From CAZTZY01 sp964617765 (lineage in GTDB: Bacteria; Pseudomonadota; Gammaproteobacteria; Pseudomonadales; DT-91): a stretch of 51,166 bases of DNA. Positions within the stretch are counted from its first letter, which is position 1. Each line of letters opens with the position of its first letter. Made by a program: the position numbers and the translations under genes. Shown here one piece after another: positions 43,367 through 51,166 of the stretch. Under the pieces are notes generated by a model. The model made no database searches and was not told the origin of the DNA. It saw nothing but the letters and a program-made list of their open reading frames with translations. The stretch is taken from contig CAZTZY010000008.1 of assembly GCA_964617765.1 (NCBI GenBank), forward strand, positions 1-51,166, in the 5' to 3' direction.

Positions 43367-44021
43367 TTGATGATCCTGTTTCCAGTTGTGAATCTAACAG
43401 TTCAAATAAATCAATAATGTTCTGGGCAATAGTGACCAGGCGCTGGCCCTTATCCATCGCCATTCTGCGCATGGCCTGGTAAGACTCTTCTTCCGAGGAT
43501 TTACGGTGCTGCATCAATAAACATTTGGCTTTATCAATCAATTTTCTATCGGCCAGCGCATTTTTGGTTTTGTCGAGTTCATTGCGTAGAGCCTGGTATT
43601 CACGGAAGCGAGCAATGGCAATTTCAATAATGGATTTCACCAACTGTGGTTGCAGGCCATCCATCACATAAACGCTGACGCCTGCATTAATGGTGCGATT
43701 GATCGTTTCCGGTGCATCTTTTTCGGCAAACATCACAATAGGATGCGGATTGTTATCATTAAGGTTAGCCATATTTTCGAGCATATCCCTGTCAGGAGAA
43801 TCCACATCAATAATGATGATATCGGGTTGCAATTTGCCCATTTCCAGCATTAAACCTTCAGCTGTAGCGAGCTTTGCAATGACGTTATAGCCCATATCAG
43901 CCAATGCTTGCTCAAGCAGTGCTGACCGCGCAGGCTGGTCATCCACTAACATGACAGAAACAGGCTTATGCCGGTTATTTTGTATCTGGAGGAAAAATTT
44001 TTCGTTTTGTTGTGTATTCAT
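43359..44021 (-). CDS. nasT: Nitrate-responsive antiterminator NasT (ANTAR domain)
   Basis: NasT binds paired hexaloop hairpins in nascent RNA and prevents termination. From the ATG at 44021 the protein has 220 residues; an in-frame TTG at 44033 would add four. Residues about 20-140 form a receiver-like domain (VMLVDDQ, DIIIIDVDSP), in which the acidic pocket is largely kept. A linker helix leads to the ANTAR domain (about 155-210, LADRKLIDKAKCLLMQH...SYQAMRRMAMDKGQRL). The RNA target expected for it is present in the nrtA leader. It is co-expressed with nasS. Confidence 0.92.
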   Translation of the reverse strand: MNTQQNEKFFLQIQNNRHKPVSVMLVDDQPARSALLEQALADMGYNVIAKLATAEGLMLEMGKLQPDIIIIDVDSPDRDMLENMANLNDNNPHPIVMFAEKDAPETINRTINAGVSVYVMDGLQPQLVKSIIEIAIARFREYQALRNELDKTKNALADRKLIDKAKCLLMQHRKSSEEESYQAMRRMAMDKGQRLVTIAQNIIDLFELLDSQLETGSSNG

Positions 44022-44135
44022 AACTGAAGACAATCAAAAACTGTGCCAAAACATACTTAACAGTTTGTCAGTGACGTTGCCAGACGAAACAACCTGTAAA
44101 AAATCGGTGGTTTTTTATGGCGGTAATTAAAATAT

Positions 44136-44163
44136 ATAGGTATACTGTGGTATATCAACCTAT
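44136..44163. promoter_or_regulatory. Palindromic operator/promoter before second tetR
   Basis: TATAC-TGTG-GTATA (44141-44154) lies inside outer arms ATAGGT (44136-44141) and ACCTAT (44158-44163). TATACT at 44141-44146 is a five-of-six -10 match, so a bound repressor would block the promoter. Autoregulation by the TetR protein starting at 44181 is likely. Confidence 0.55.
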
Positions 44164-44180
44164 TGATATGGAGAAAACCA

Positions 44181-44795
44181 GTGACTGAGCCAGTACTATC
44201 GAATCGAATCGAGCGTCGCAAAATTGAATTTCGCGATAAAATCACTGAGGCAGCGTTAAAGCTTTTTGCAGAACAGGGGGTTAACGATACCAGTGTGTCG
44301 TCGATCATCAAGGAAGCCGATATTGCCCACAAAACCTTTTTTAATCATTTCCCCACCAAGGATCACCTGATACAGCATATTGTCAGCACTTATAGTGACC
44401 ATGCCTATTCCGTATTCCGTGATGCCTTCAAGCGCTATAACGAGCCGGAAAAAAGAATCGAATATTGTTTTATGACCATTGCTAAAACGGTCGATGCATC
44501 ACATCCCAATTATAAACAATTGATGAATTTCTATTTTATCAGCGGCGCCGGATCCAATGAGGTTCGGCTGAAACAAAAAGCTGAATTCAGTTCCGTTGTT
44601 AACCAGATCATGAACGACGCCAAAACACAGGGTAAATTACGGGCGGATTTTAGCCAGGAAACCCTGACGGATATGGTGATGGCGATTTGTGTATCAACTT
44701 TGCTGAACTGGAGTATGGAAGAAAATTATCCGCTGGTCGCCAATATGAAAAAAGCCATCAAGTTTATTAATGCCAGTGTATTTGTTGCAGCATAA
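44181..44795 (+). CDS. TetR family transcriptional regulator (PQQ-dehydrogenase-linked)
   Basis: A 204-residue TetR protein. The start is taken as GTG at 44181 because GGAG (44170-44173) lies seven bases upstream; an upstream in-frame TTG has none. The helix-turn-helix (about residues 33-58) includes VSSIIKEADIAHKTFFNHFPTK, with the usual TFFNHF turn. The C-terminal domain is helical with no known ligand motif. It lies 98 bases upstream of the quinohemoprotein gene on the same strand, suggesting joint transcription and feedback control by an alcohol or aldehyde. Confidence 0.85.
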   Translation: MTEPVLSNRIERRKIEFRDKITEAALKLFAEQGVNDTSVSSIIKEADIAHKTFFNHFPTKDHLIQHIVSTYSDHAYSVFRDAFKRYNEPEKRIEYCFMTIAKTVDASHPNYKQLMNFYFISGAGSNEVRLKQKAEFSSVVNQIMNDAKTQGKLRADFSQETLTDMVMAICVSTLLNWSMEENYPLVANMKKAIKFINASVFVAA

Positions 44796-44893
44796 CAGGC
44801 TTGCTTTGCTTGGTTATATTGTGGTGGGTGATTCAATAAAAGAACATTAAAACATTGTTGTCATGATTGAAAGTTGTTGCAAGAGGTATTTCT

Positions 44894-47236
44894 ATGCAAG
44901 GCACTAATAAATTTGCCACAAAAGGACAAGGTTTTGCAGGTAAACATCGCGCTCTGCTGCGCTCGATGTTGTCATTACTCTTGCTCGGTGGATTATCGTT
45001 CAATGTACTTTCACATGAAGGCCATTCACATGACAACGCTGCTGAATTAACTGGTGCCTTAACGCCAGTAACTACTGAAAGGCTATTAAACGCCGGTCAA
45101 GAAAGCCAGAACTGGCTCAGCCATGGCCGCACGTATGATGAATCCCGCTATAGCCCGCTGAATGCCATTAACGAAAAAACAGTCAATCAGTTAGGCCTGG
45201 CCTGGTCTTTTGAGTTTCCTGATCATGATGGACTGGAAGCTACACCTTTAGTGGTCGATGGCATTTTGTATACGGTAGGTGCATGGAACCGGGTGTTTGC
45301 CCTGAATGCCAAAACCGGTGAAACATTGTGGCAATTTGATCCGCAAGTGCCGAAAAAAATCCTGGTGCGCGCTTGCTGTGGCCCTGTTAGCCGTGGACTT
45401 GCGGTGTGGGAAGATAAAGTCTATGTGGCTACCCTGGATGGTTATCTCATTGCATTGAATCGCCAGACTGGCGAAGTGATGTGGCGCACATTAACCATTG
45501 ATCCTGAAAAAGATTACACCATCACTGGTGCACCGCGTGTAGTGAAAGGTAAAGTGCTGATTGGCAATGGTGGTGCTGAAATGGGCGTGCGCGGATATAT
45601 CTCCGCGTATGATGGAAAAACAGGTGAACTCAGCTGGCGCTTTTATACCGTGCCGGGCAATCCCGCTGACGGTTTTGAAAATGATGCCATGGCCATGGCT
45701 GCCACAACCTGGAAAGGTGAGTGGTGGAAACTCGGTGGCGGCGGTACTGTATGGGATTCCATGGCCTATGACCCGGAGTTAAACCTGTTATATATCGGTG
45801 TCGGTAATGGTTCACCCTGGAATCGCGAAATCCGCAGCCCGGGCGGTGGTGATAACCTGTTTCTTTCCTCCATTGTTTCCCTCAATGCTGATACCGGTGA
45901 ATACGTCTGGCACTATCAGGAAACACCTGGTGAGAGCTGGGATTTTACCGCCACCCAGCAAATCATCCTGGCCGATATAAAATGGCAAGGCAAAACCCGT
46001 AAGGTATTGATGCAGGCACCCAAAAACGGTTTCTTCTTTATCGTTGATCGTGTTACCGGTGAATTTCTCTCGGCCGAGCCTTTCACGCGCGTGGAGTGGG
46101 CCACAGGGTACGATAAAAATGGTCGACCCATCGAGGTTGAGGGTATTCGTTATAAAGAAAAGGATGCCCTGATGATACCGGCTGCTGTGGGTGGCCATAA
46201 CTGGAACTCGATGTCTTATCATCCCGGTACAGGCCTGGTGTATATCCCGGTAGTGAAATCTGCCATGGGTTATCGCCAGCCCGCGAATTTCAAGCCTGCG
46301 CCGCATCACTACAATATTGGTGTTGATATTCCGAATGACGAAATTATCGACCCGCAATTTATGTCCATACTCAAAACCAAGATCATTCGTGGTGAGCTGG
46401 TGGCGTGGGATCCAGTGCTACAAAAAGCGGCATGGCGTTACAAACACACACGGGTGTGGAATGGCGGTACATTGGCAACGGGCGGCAACCTGGTATTCCA
46501 GGGCACGGCTGACCATCAGTTCATGGCATTCAATGCCAAAAATGGCGATGTACTGTGGTCGTCAGATATCAAGCTCGGTGTAGTGGCTGCGCCCATCACC
46601 TACAGTGTAGATGGCGAACAATATGTGGCGTTGATGGCGAAATGGGGTGGGGCAATACCACTCGCTATTGGGCTAGAGCCATTTCCCGGTCTGGAAAATG
46701 GCCGTCTGGTGGTATTCAAGCTGGGAGGTAAAGCACAATTGCCCGATGTGGTAGTCAAGGTAGAAGAACCGGTTCAGCCGCCTGCAATGACCATCACTAA
46801 CGCAAAAGATATAGCAGAAGGTAAAGACCTGTATCTGAAATATTGCTCGGCCTGTCATGGCGATGGTGTGATTGGTGGCGGTACAGTGCCTGATTTACGG
46901 CGTATGCCTCTGGCATTCCATGCCATGTTCAAGGCGATAGTATTGGGCGGTGCACTGGAATCTAACGGTATGGCTAATTTCTCCGATGTGCTGGATGAAG
47001 CCAAGGCCGACAAGATTCATGCCTTCATATTGCAACAGGCCCATGCCGATTATAAGGTGCGAACCGATACCAGTATCATGGCCCCGGTCAGGTTGTGGGT
47101 GTATGACAAATTAGCCACAGCGATTGTGTTGGCTTTTGATAAATCCATCCCGTTTTTTATCGGTGTGGGAGTGTTCTGGATAGTGGTATTAGGGTTGGTG
47201 TGGCGCTTGGTCAAAAGAAAACGCAGGGTAAATTGA
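44894..47236 (+). CDS. Membrane-anchored PQQ-dependent quinohemoprotein dehydrogenase
   Basis: This periplasmic enzyme oxidises an alcohol (or related substrate) using PQQ and passes electrons through heme c. From the ATG at 44894 (AAGAGG seven bases upstream) it has 780 residues. A signal-type helix (about 22-40) precedes a His-rich stretch. The eight-bladed propeller (about 65-610) shows the vicinal disulfide Cys161-Cys162, GNGGAEMG, catalytic Asp350 in GESWDFTATQ and GGHNWNSM. Position 352 is Thr, not the Asp of lanthanide XoxF enzymes, so calcium is expected. The cytochrome domain has CSACH (651-655) and Met693. Unusually, a C-terminal membrane helix (about 751-775) follows. No PQQ synthesis genes are in the window. 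Confidence 0.9.
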   Translation: MQGTNKFATKGQGFAGKHRALLRSMLSLLLLGGLSFNVLSHEGHSHDNAAELTGALTPVTTERLLNAGQESQNWLSHGRTYDESRYSPLNAINEKTVNQLGLAWSFEFPDHDGLEATPLVVDGILYTVGAWNRVFALNAKTGETLWQFDPQVPKKILVRACCGPVSRGLAVWEDKVYVATLDGYLIALNRQTGEVMWRTLTIDPEKDYTITGAPRVVKGKVLIGNGGAEMGVRGYISAYDGKTGELSWRFYTVPGNPADGFENDAMAMAATTWKGEWWKLGGGGTVWDSMAYDPELNLLYIGVGNGSPWNREIRSPGGGDNLFLSSIVSLNADTGEYVWHYQETPGESWDFTATQQIILADIKWQGKTRKVLMQAPKNGFFFIVDRVTGEFLSAEPFTRVEWATGYDKNGRPIEVEGIRYKEKDALMIPAAVGGHNWNSMSYHPGTGLVYIPVVKSAMGYRQPANFKPAPHHYNIGVDIPNDEIIDPQFMSILKTKIIRGELVAWDPVLQKAAWRYKHTRVWNGGTLATGGNLVFQGTADHQFMAFNAKNGDVLWSSDIKLGVVAAPITYSVDGEQYVALMAKWGGAIPLAIGLEPFPGLENGRLVVFKLGGKAQLPDVVVKVEEPVQPPAMTITNAKDIAEGKDLYLKYCSACHGDGVIGGGTVPDLRRMPLAFHAMFKAIVLGGALESNGMANFSDVLDEAKADKIHAFILQQAHADYKVRTDTSIMAPVRLWVYDKLATAIVLAFDKSIPFFIGVGVFWIVVLGLVWRLVKRKRRVN

Positions 47237-47256
47237 AATAACTCTTAGTCAATGCA

Positions 47257-47286
47257 AACCACCTCTTGCAGAGAGCGGTTATTTTT
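47257..47286 (+). terminator. Probable terminator after PQQ-dehydrogenase
   Basis: AACCACCTCT and AGAGAGCGGTT form an imperfect stem with a TGC loop, followed by ATTTTTC. A further CCACA/TGTGG hairpin (47291-47305) and GGTGGTGA/TCACCACC hairpin (47328-47351) fill the gap to the convergent epimerase gene. Confidence 0.5.
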
Positions 47287-47357
47287 CAGGCCACATTGGC
47301 TGTGGTTCGTATTTTTGAGCTAGTTGCGGTGGTGATTGATGTGTCACCACCACAGCA

Positions 47358-48314
47358 TCAAATGGATTTACAATTGAAATATCCGGCTAACCCATCATCC
47401 AGACTATAACACGGCGCAAATCCTGCAACGCGTATTTTGCTGTCATCAAACAGTGTATCCGTGGCAAGCACTGCCATTGAAAAGCGCGTTATCGATACAT
47501 TAAACCTATAGGGAAGTTGATCGCCAAACCAGCCTAGTAGGGTTGCCAGTTTTTTCGACAGGTGAATTTCCTTCGCGGGTTTCGCGGATTTTGTATCCAG
47601 CGCCTGTTTCAGTTCGCGCCACGAAGTATCAAAACCTTTCACCAGATAGGTTTGGTTAGCTGCTTGCGGCAGATCGCCCAGCAATACCATGGCACGGCCA
47701 ATATCACGCACATCAATGCACGAAAAATGCGGGTTATCGCCGACGATAAGAAAAACACCTTGTTGGTGCGCCTTGATAACCGGTAAAAACTGCTGGTCGC
47801 GCTGACCAATGGCATTCACCGGGCGCACCATCAAAAAGTCCATGTGCAAGCGTTGGCATTCCGCTATCACCATTTGTTCGCGTTCAGCGGTCACCTGGCT
47901 GAATGGGTAAACGGGGTTGATCGGAAACATTTCGTTGATGGCAACGGGTGGGCGTGAAAAACCGTAGACCTGAATGGTGCTCAGTTGCACAAAGCGTTGT
48001 ATACCTGCTGCCGCTGCGGCCTGTACCACCTTGCGTGTCAGGTCGATTTCAACCTTGCGCATGTTCGAAAGTGATTGATGTATGCGCGGCTCGGCCATAC
48101 AGTTATACACGACATCATGGCCTTTGATGGCATTCACCAGGGCGGTATCATCGGTAAAATCCAGTGTTGCAATAGTGGCTGAGGTTGAACGCAAAAAAAA
48201 TGTGTTCGATTGCGCACGCACTACGGCAGTTACCGAGATGCCCGCCAGTAACAACTGCTCAACTACATGGCTGCCGATAAAGCCTGAAGCGCCGAATACC
48301 ATCGCCTTGTTCAT
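47358..48314 (-). CDS. NAD-dependent epimerase/dehydratase family protein
   Basis: An extended short-chain dehydrogenase of 318 residues, with the start chosen at 48314 where MNKAMVFGASGFIGSH follows directly; the upstream in-frame ATG adds eleven atypical residues. The Rossmann loop is GASGFIG. The catalytic Tyr-x3-Lys motif is not intact: after the LSTIQVYG strand the expected YxxxK position reads YPFSQVTAERE, with Gln in place of Lys. That makes classical epimerase chemistry doubtful. Substrate unknown; sugar-nucleotide, dihydroflavonol-reductase-like or sterol-like roles are possible. It is separated from acs by palindromic repeats. Confidence 0.75.
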   Translation of the reverse strand: MNKAMVFGASGFIGSHVVEQLLLAGISVTAVVRAQSNTFFLRSTSATIATLDFTDDTALVNAIKGHDVVYNCMAEPRIHQSLSNMRKVEIDLTRKVVQAAAAAGIQRFVQLSTIQVYGFSRPPVAINEMFPINPVYPFSQVTAEREQMVIAECQRLHMDFLMVRPVNAIGQRDQQFLPVIKAHQQGVFLIVGDNPHFSCIDVRDIGRAMVLLGDLPQAANQTYLVKGFDTSWRELKQALDTKSAKPAKEIHLSKKLATLLGWFGDQLPYRFNVSITRFSMAVLATDTLFDDSKIRVAGFAPCYSLDDGLAGYFNCKSI

Positions 48315-48356
48315 ATTGTCACCATTTTTCAGGTAAGGTGTGCACACTGCGTTTTT

Positions 48357-48427
48357 CCCACCCTACAAATGTAAGCGCAATATAATCGCGGTGTATATGT
48401 AGGGTGGGCAAAGCTTGCGTGCCCACC
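48357..48427. repeat. Composite REP/BIME-like palindromic element
   Basis: CCCACCCTACA (48357-48367) and TGTAGGGTGGG (48398-48408) are inverted 11-bp copies. The second continues into a hairpin GGTGGGCA...TGCCCACC (48403-48427) with a 9-base loop. Paired inverted units of this type resemble bacterial interspersed mosaic elements. It lies just outside the start of the epimerase gene. Confidence 0.7.
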
Positions 48428-48470
48428 ATGTTTTTATGAATATCACGAAAATAACATCAACGTGAACAGT

Positions 48471-48498
48471 GTAGAGACGTAGCATGCTACGTCTCTAC
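48471..48498. repeat. Perfect 28-bp palindrome downstream of acs
   Basis: Arms GTAGAGACGTAGCA and TGCTACGTCTCTAC are fully complementary with no loop. It lies 19 bases past the acs stop and could form a 3' mRNA hairpin, though no U-tract follows. It looks like a dispersed palindromic repeat. Confidence 0.75.
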
Positions 48499-48517
48499 GG
48501 TCTGCGATATGAAAAAA

Positions 48518-50455
48518 TTAACGATTCACCCGATGCTCAATCAAATGCTCAACCACCGCAGGATCAGCCAGTGTTGAGGTATCACCTAAGGTATCCAGTT
48601 CATTTTCGGCAATTTTACGCAATATACGGCGCATGATTTTGCCAGAGCGGGTTTTCGGCAAACCCGGTGCCCACTGGATATAATCCGGTTTGGCAATCGG
48701 GCTGATTTCTGCACTCACCGTCTTCATCAATTCCTTACGCAAATCTTCTGAGCCTTCCACGCCCTGTACCAGCGTCACATAGGCATAAATACCCTGGCCC
48801 TTGATATCATGCGGAAATCCCACCACCGCAGCTTCAGCTACCGCAGGATGCACCACCAGCGCCGATTCAATTTCAGCCGTACCCAGGCGGTGGCCAGAAA
48901 TATTCAACACATCATCGACCCGGCCGGTAATCCAGTAATAACCGTCTTCATCGCGGCGCGCGCCATCGCCAGTAAAATAATAACCGGGGTATTGCGAGAA
49001 ATAGGTTTCGACAAATCGCTGCTGGTTGCCATATACCCCACGAATCTGCGCTGGCCATGAACGCTTGATCACCAGGTTGCCTGAACCTGCGCCGAGTATC
49101 TCTTTGCCATCGGCATCTAACAGTGCCAGTTCAACGCCAAACATCGGTAGTGTGGCAGAACCCGGTTTCAGTGCTGTGGCTCCAGGCAGGGGAGTTAACA
49201 TGTGGCCGCCGGTTTCGGTTTGCCACCACGTATCCACAATTGGCCTGCGGCTTTCGCCGACTACACGGTAATACCATTCCCAGGCTTCCGGGTTGATCGG
49301 TTCGCCAACGGTGCCCAACAGGCGGATCGAGGCACGTGATGAAGAGGTGACCAGATGATCGCCCAAGCCCATCAAGGTACGCAATGCTGTCGGTGCGGTG
49401 TAGAAAATGCTTACCTGATGTTTATCACACACTTCCCAGCAGCGTGATGCAGTAGGGTAAGTGGGTATGCCCTCAAACAGCAATGTGGTGCCACCGTTAG
49501 CCAGCGGGCCATAGAGTGTATAGGAATGGCCGGTAATCCAGCCGACATCGGCTGTACACCAGAACACATCACCTTCGTGATAATCAAACGTGTATTTGAA
49601 GGTCATAGCTACGTGCAGCAGGTAACCACCGGTAGTATGCAAAACGCCTTTGGGTTTTCCGGTAGAGCCGGAGGTATATAAAATAAACAAGGGGTCTTCG
49701 CTATCCATCAATTCAGCCGGGCAGTTGTTGGCCTGGATTTTTACCAGATCGTGATACCACACATCGTGTTTGTCATTCCACGCAATAGCATTACCTGTGT
49801 GTTTAACCACAATACAGGTATGCACATTCGGGCAATGTTCCAGTGCGGTACTCACATTGTTTTTCAGAGGAATATGTTTGCCGCCGCGCAAGCCTTCATC
49901 AGCTGTAATTACCACACGGCAATCGGAATCGAGGATGCGGTCTTTCAATGCCTCTGGCGAAAAGCCGCCAAACACCACTGAATGTATCGCGCCCAAACGG
50001 GTGCAGGCGAGCATCGCATAAGCCGCTTCGGGAATCATTGGCATATAGATGCATACCCGATCACCTTTTTTAACGCCACGACTTTTCAGGCCATTGGCCA
50101 GGGCGCAAACACGATCATGCAACTGTTGGTAGGTAATGTGTTGTTGTTTGTCGGGGCTGTCGCCTTCCCAGATGATAGCTGTCTGGTTAGCGCGTTGTGG
50201 CAGGTGGCGATCAATACAGTTGGTGCTAACGTTCAGCTTGCCACCGACAAACCAAGCCGCTTCGCCTTGTGCAAAATTCGTTTCACTGACTTTGCTCCAT
50301 TTTTTATCCCAGCTTAAAAACGTTTCTGCTTGTTCGCTCCAGAACGCATCGGCATCGTGCAGCGAGCGCCGGTACATTTCATGGTATTGTTTTTCAGTGA
50401 TATGGGCTTTGGCGGCAAAGGCGGCAGGTACAGGATAAATTTTTGCTTCAGACAT
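48518..50455 (-). CDS. acs: Acetyl-CoA synthetase Acs
   Basis: Acs activates acetate to acetyl-CoA through acetyl-AMP. The 645-residue enzyme matches the family length (about 650). The P-loop-like motif YTSGSTGKPKG, the DTWWQTETGG motif, the hinge Asp region YFTGDGARRD and the catalytic Lys606 in PKTRSGKIMRR are all present. Lys606 is the residue controlled by Pat/CobB acetylation in other bacteria. It follows a MaoC-like gene by 53 bases on the same strand. It may take the acetate formed by periplasmic alcohol oxidation, but that link is speculative. Confidence 0.96.
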   Translation of the reverse strand: MSEAKIYPVPAAFAAKAHITEKQYHEMYRRSLHDADAFWSEQAETFLSWDKKWSKVSETNFAQGEAAWFVGGKLNVSTNCIDRHLPQRANQTAIIWEGDSPDKQQHITYQQLHDRVCALANGLKSRGVKKGDRVCIYMPMIPEAAYAMLACTRLGAIHSVVFGGFSPEALKDRILDSDCRVVITADEGLRGGKHIPLKNNVSTALEHCPNVHTCIVVKHTGNAIAWNDKHDVWYHDLVKIQANNCPAELMDSEDPLFILYTSGSTGKPKGVLHTTGGYLLHVAMTFKYTFDYHEGDVFWCTADVGWITGHSYTLYGPLANGGTTLLFEGIPTYPTASRCWEVCDKHQVSIFYTAPTALRTLMGLGDHLVTSSSRASIRLLGTVGEPINPEAWEWYYRVVGESRRPIVDTWWQTETGGHMLTPLPGATALKPGSATLPMFGVELALLDADGKEILGAGSGNLVIKRSWPAQIRGVYGNQQRFVETYFSQYPGYYFTGDGARRDEDGYYWITGRVDDVLNISGHRLGTAEIESALVVHPAVAEAAVVGFPHDIKGQGIYAYVTLVQGVEGSEDLRKELMKTVSAEISPIAKPDYIQWAPGLPKTRSGKIMRRILRKIAENELDTLGDTSTLADPAVVEHLIEHRVNR

Positions 50456-50507
50456 AATGGTTACTCTCTGCTTATAATCGTAAAAATAATTTTTAGCTTA
50501 CGGTGGA

Positions 50508-50954
50508 TTACACCGGTTTTTTTAATATCATCGTCATAATCTTGTATTCGGCAACCACATCTCCGTGCTGGTTAATTACCGCATTCAATGAAGTGATAAT
50601 GCCACGGTCGGCCTTGGATTTGGATTCACGTTTTTCAATGATCTCCGACCGGATGCGTACACTGTCGCCGGCAAATACCGGTTTAGGGAAACGCACATCC
50701 TGCCAGCCTAATGCTGCTATGGCGGCTACTTCTTCCTGCAGCATGGTATGGGTGAGTTTTACTCCAACAGCAATGGTATGGATGCTGGAGGCAAACAGCG
50801 CGCCGATAGGTGATGCCTTGGCGATGCCTTCATCAAGATGAAAGGGCATTGGATCCCATGTACCGGCAAACGATTTGATTTCCTCGGCAGTAAACGTAAA
50901 CGATTCTGTCGATTCAACGCGCATGCCTATGGGGATATCTTCATAAAATTGCAT
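50508..50954 (-). CDS. MaoC-like (R)-specific hydratase
   Basis: A 148-residue hot-dog-fold protein. FAGTWDPMPFHLDEGIAKASPIGALFASS matches the hydratase-2 motif, with Asp and His of the D-x-x-P-x-H core as the catalytic pair and Gly/Ala/Ser following. It probably hydrates an enoyl-CoA to an (R)-3-hydroxyacyl-CoA. It lies upstream of acs on the same strand, so both may be co-transcribed for fatty-acid or short-chain acid use. Confidence 0.85.
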   Translation of the reverse strand: MQFYEDIPIGMRVESTESFTFTAEEIKSFAGTWDPMPFHLDEGIAKASPIGALFASSIHTIAVGVKLTHTMLQEEVAAIAALGWQDVRFPKPVFAGDSVRIRSEIIEKRESKSKADRGIITSLNAVINQHGDVVAEYKIMTMILKKPV

Positions 50955-51018
50955 GGTGATTAATGTCTCTTTTTTATGGTGTGGTTGGCGGCTTTAAAGC
51001 ATAACCAACTAAAATAAT

Positions 51019-51042
51019 AAGTGCCAGAGTACACTGGCACTT
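51019..51042 (-). terminator. Terminator for a gene right of the window
   Basis: AAGTGCCAG and CTGGCACTT form a perfect 9-bp stem with a six-base loop. On the minus strand it is followed by ATTATTTTAG, so it would end a minus-strand transcript arriving from beyond the window edge and insulate the maoC-acs unit. Confidence 0.6.
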
Positions 51043-51071
51043 ACATAGCCTGCTTATAGCTTCCACTATGA

Positions 51072-51142
51072 AATAGGGGAGGTGGCACGAAGTGCCGGAG
51101 GGGTCACTTTTCAGCTTTTACCCCTCTGTCGCTAACGCGACA
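51072..51142. repeat. Structured multi-hairpin repeat element at window edge
   Basis: Two small hairpins, GGCAC-GAA-GTGCC (51084-51096) and TGTCGC-TAAC-GCGACA (51127-51142), are flanked and bridged by GAGGGGT (51098-51104) and ACCCCTC (51120-51126), which pair with each other. The cloverleaf-like design is typical of miniature dispersed repeats. It may extend beyond the window. Confidence 0.6.
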
Positions 51143-51166
51143 TCTCGGCTTGTGCTCCTGCGTCTC

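Noticed and set aside
44075..44090. Sigma-54-like TGGCAACGTCACTGA on the minus strand before nasT
   Set aside because: The -12 dinucleotide reads GA instead of the near-invariant GC, so the match fails at the key position.
45812..46357. A 181-codon frame antisense to the PQQ-dehydrogenase
   Set aside because: Entirely inside conserved propeller coding sequence; no independent signals.
48357..48498. Palindromes considered as a CRISPR array
   Set aside because: The units are different, not regularly spaced, and there are no spacers or cas genes.

Overview
The window reads as chromosomal DNA of a Gram-negative gammaproteobacterium of moderate GC content (mid-40s percent, estimated by eye). The evidence is outer-membrane porins, a BamC lipoprotein, RsmJ, a long PstC/PstA pair of the Pseudomonas/Vibrio type, PhoB boxes, sigma-54 promoters and a NasS/NasT nitrate switch. 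I cannot name the genus. The dispersed palindromic repeats near 40.5, 48.4 and 51.1 kb would help to place it once they are searched.

Layout. (1) 1-8.3 kb is a phosphate-starvation block: a porin behind an array of Pho boxes, then pstS (own Pho box, followed by a terminator), pstC, pstA, pstB and phoU. (2) 8.3-21.2 kb is mostly housekeeping: metH (minus), an HD-GYP-like protein with a damaged metal site, dapA-bamC-MBL hydrolase, an acidic unknown protein, pilZ-rsmJ, a DUF2798 protein and valS. (3) 21.3-26.5 kb holds a crotonase-family enzyme, a divergent GpsA-like dehydrogenase, a membrane-domain/cytochrome P450 fusion facing a TetR regulator across twin operators, and a cold-shock gene with a long 5' leader. 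(4) 26.5-44.0 kb is a complete nitrate assimilation island: nirB-nirD-nasA-dmsBC fusion (minus), narK and a PP2C/Ser-Thr kinase fusion (plus), then nasT-nasS and nrtA-nrtB-nrtD-outer-membrane porin (minus). (5) 44.1-51.2 kb holds a TetR gene and a membrane-anchored quinohemoprotein dehydrogenase, an NAD-dependent epimerase, acetyl-CoA synthetase, a MaoC-like hydratase and repeat elements.

The nitrate island is the most informative part. Three sequences matching the sigma-54 -24/-12 pattern, all sharing the core TGGCATGG, stand before nirB, narK and nrtA. Only the nrtA transcript has a leader with two hexaloop hairpins (A at loop position 1, G at position 4) followed by a strong intrinsic terminator, which is the RNA target expected for the ANTAR protein NasT encoded just upstream. 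The nitrate reductase lacks the NADH-flavoprotein or C-terminal ferredoxin-like module of other assimilatory enzymes. It is instead abutted by a fused DmsB-DmsC protein (four Fe-S clusters plus membrane anchor), suggesting quinol-fed assimilatory nitrate reduction. The phosphatase-kinase fusion and an Alginate_exp-type outer-membrane channel appear to be extra parts of the same system.
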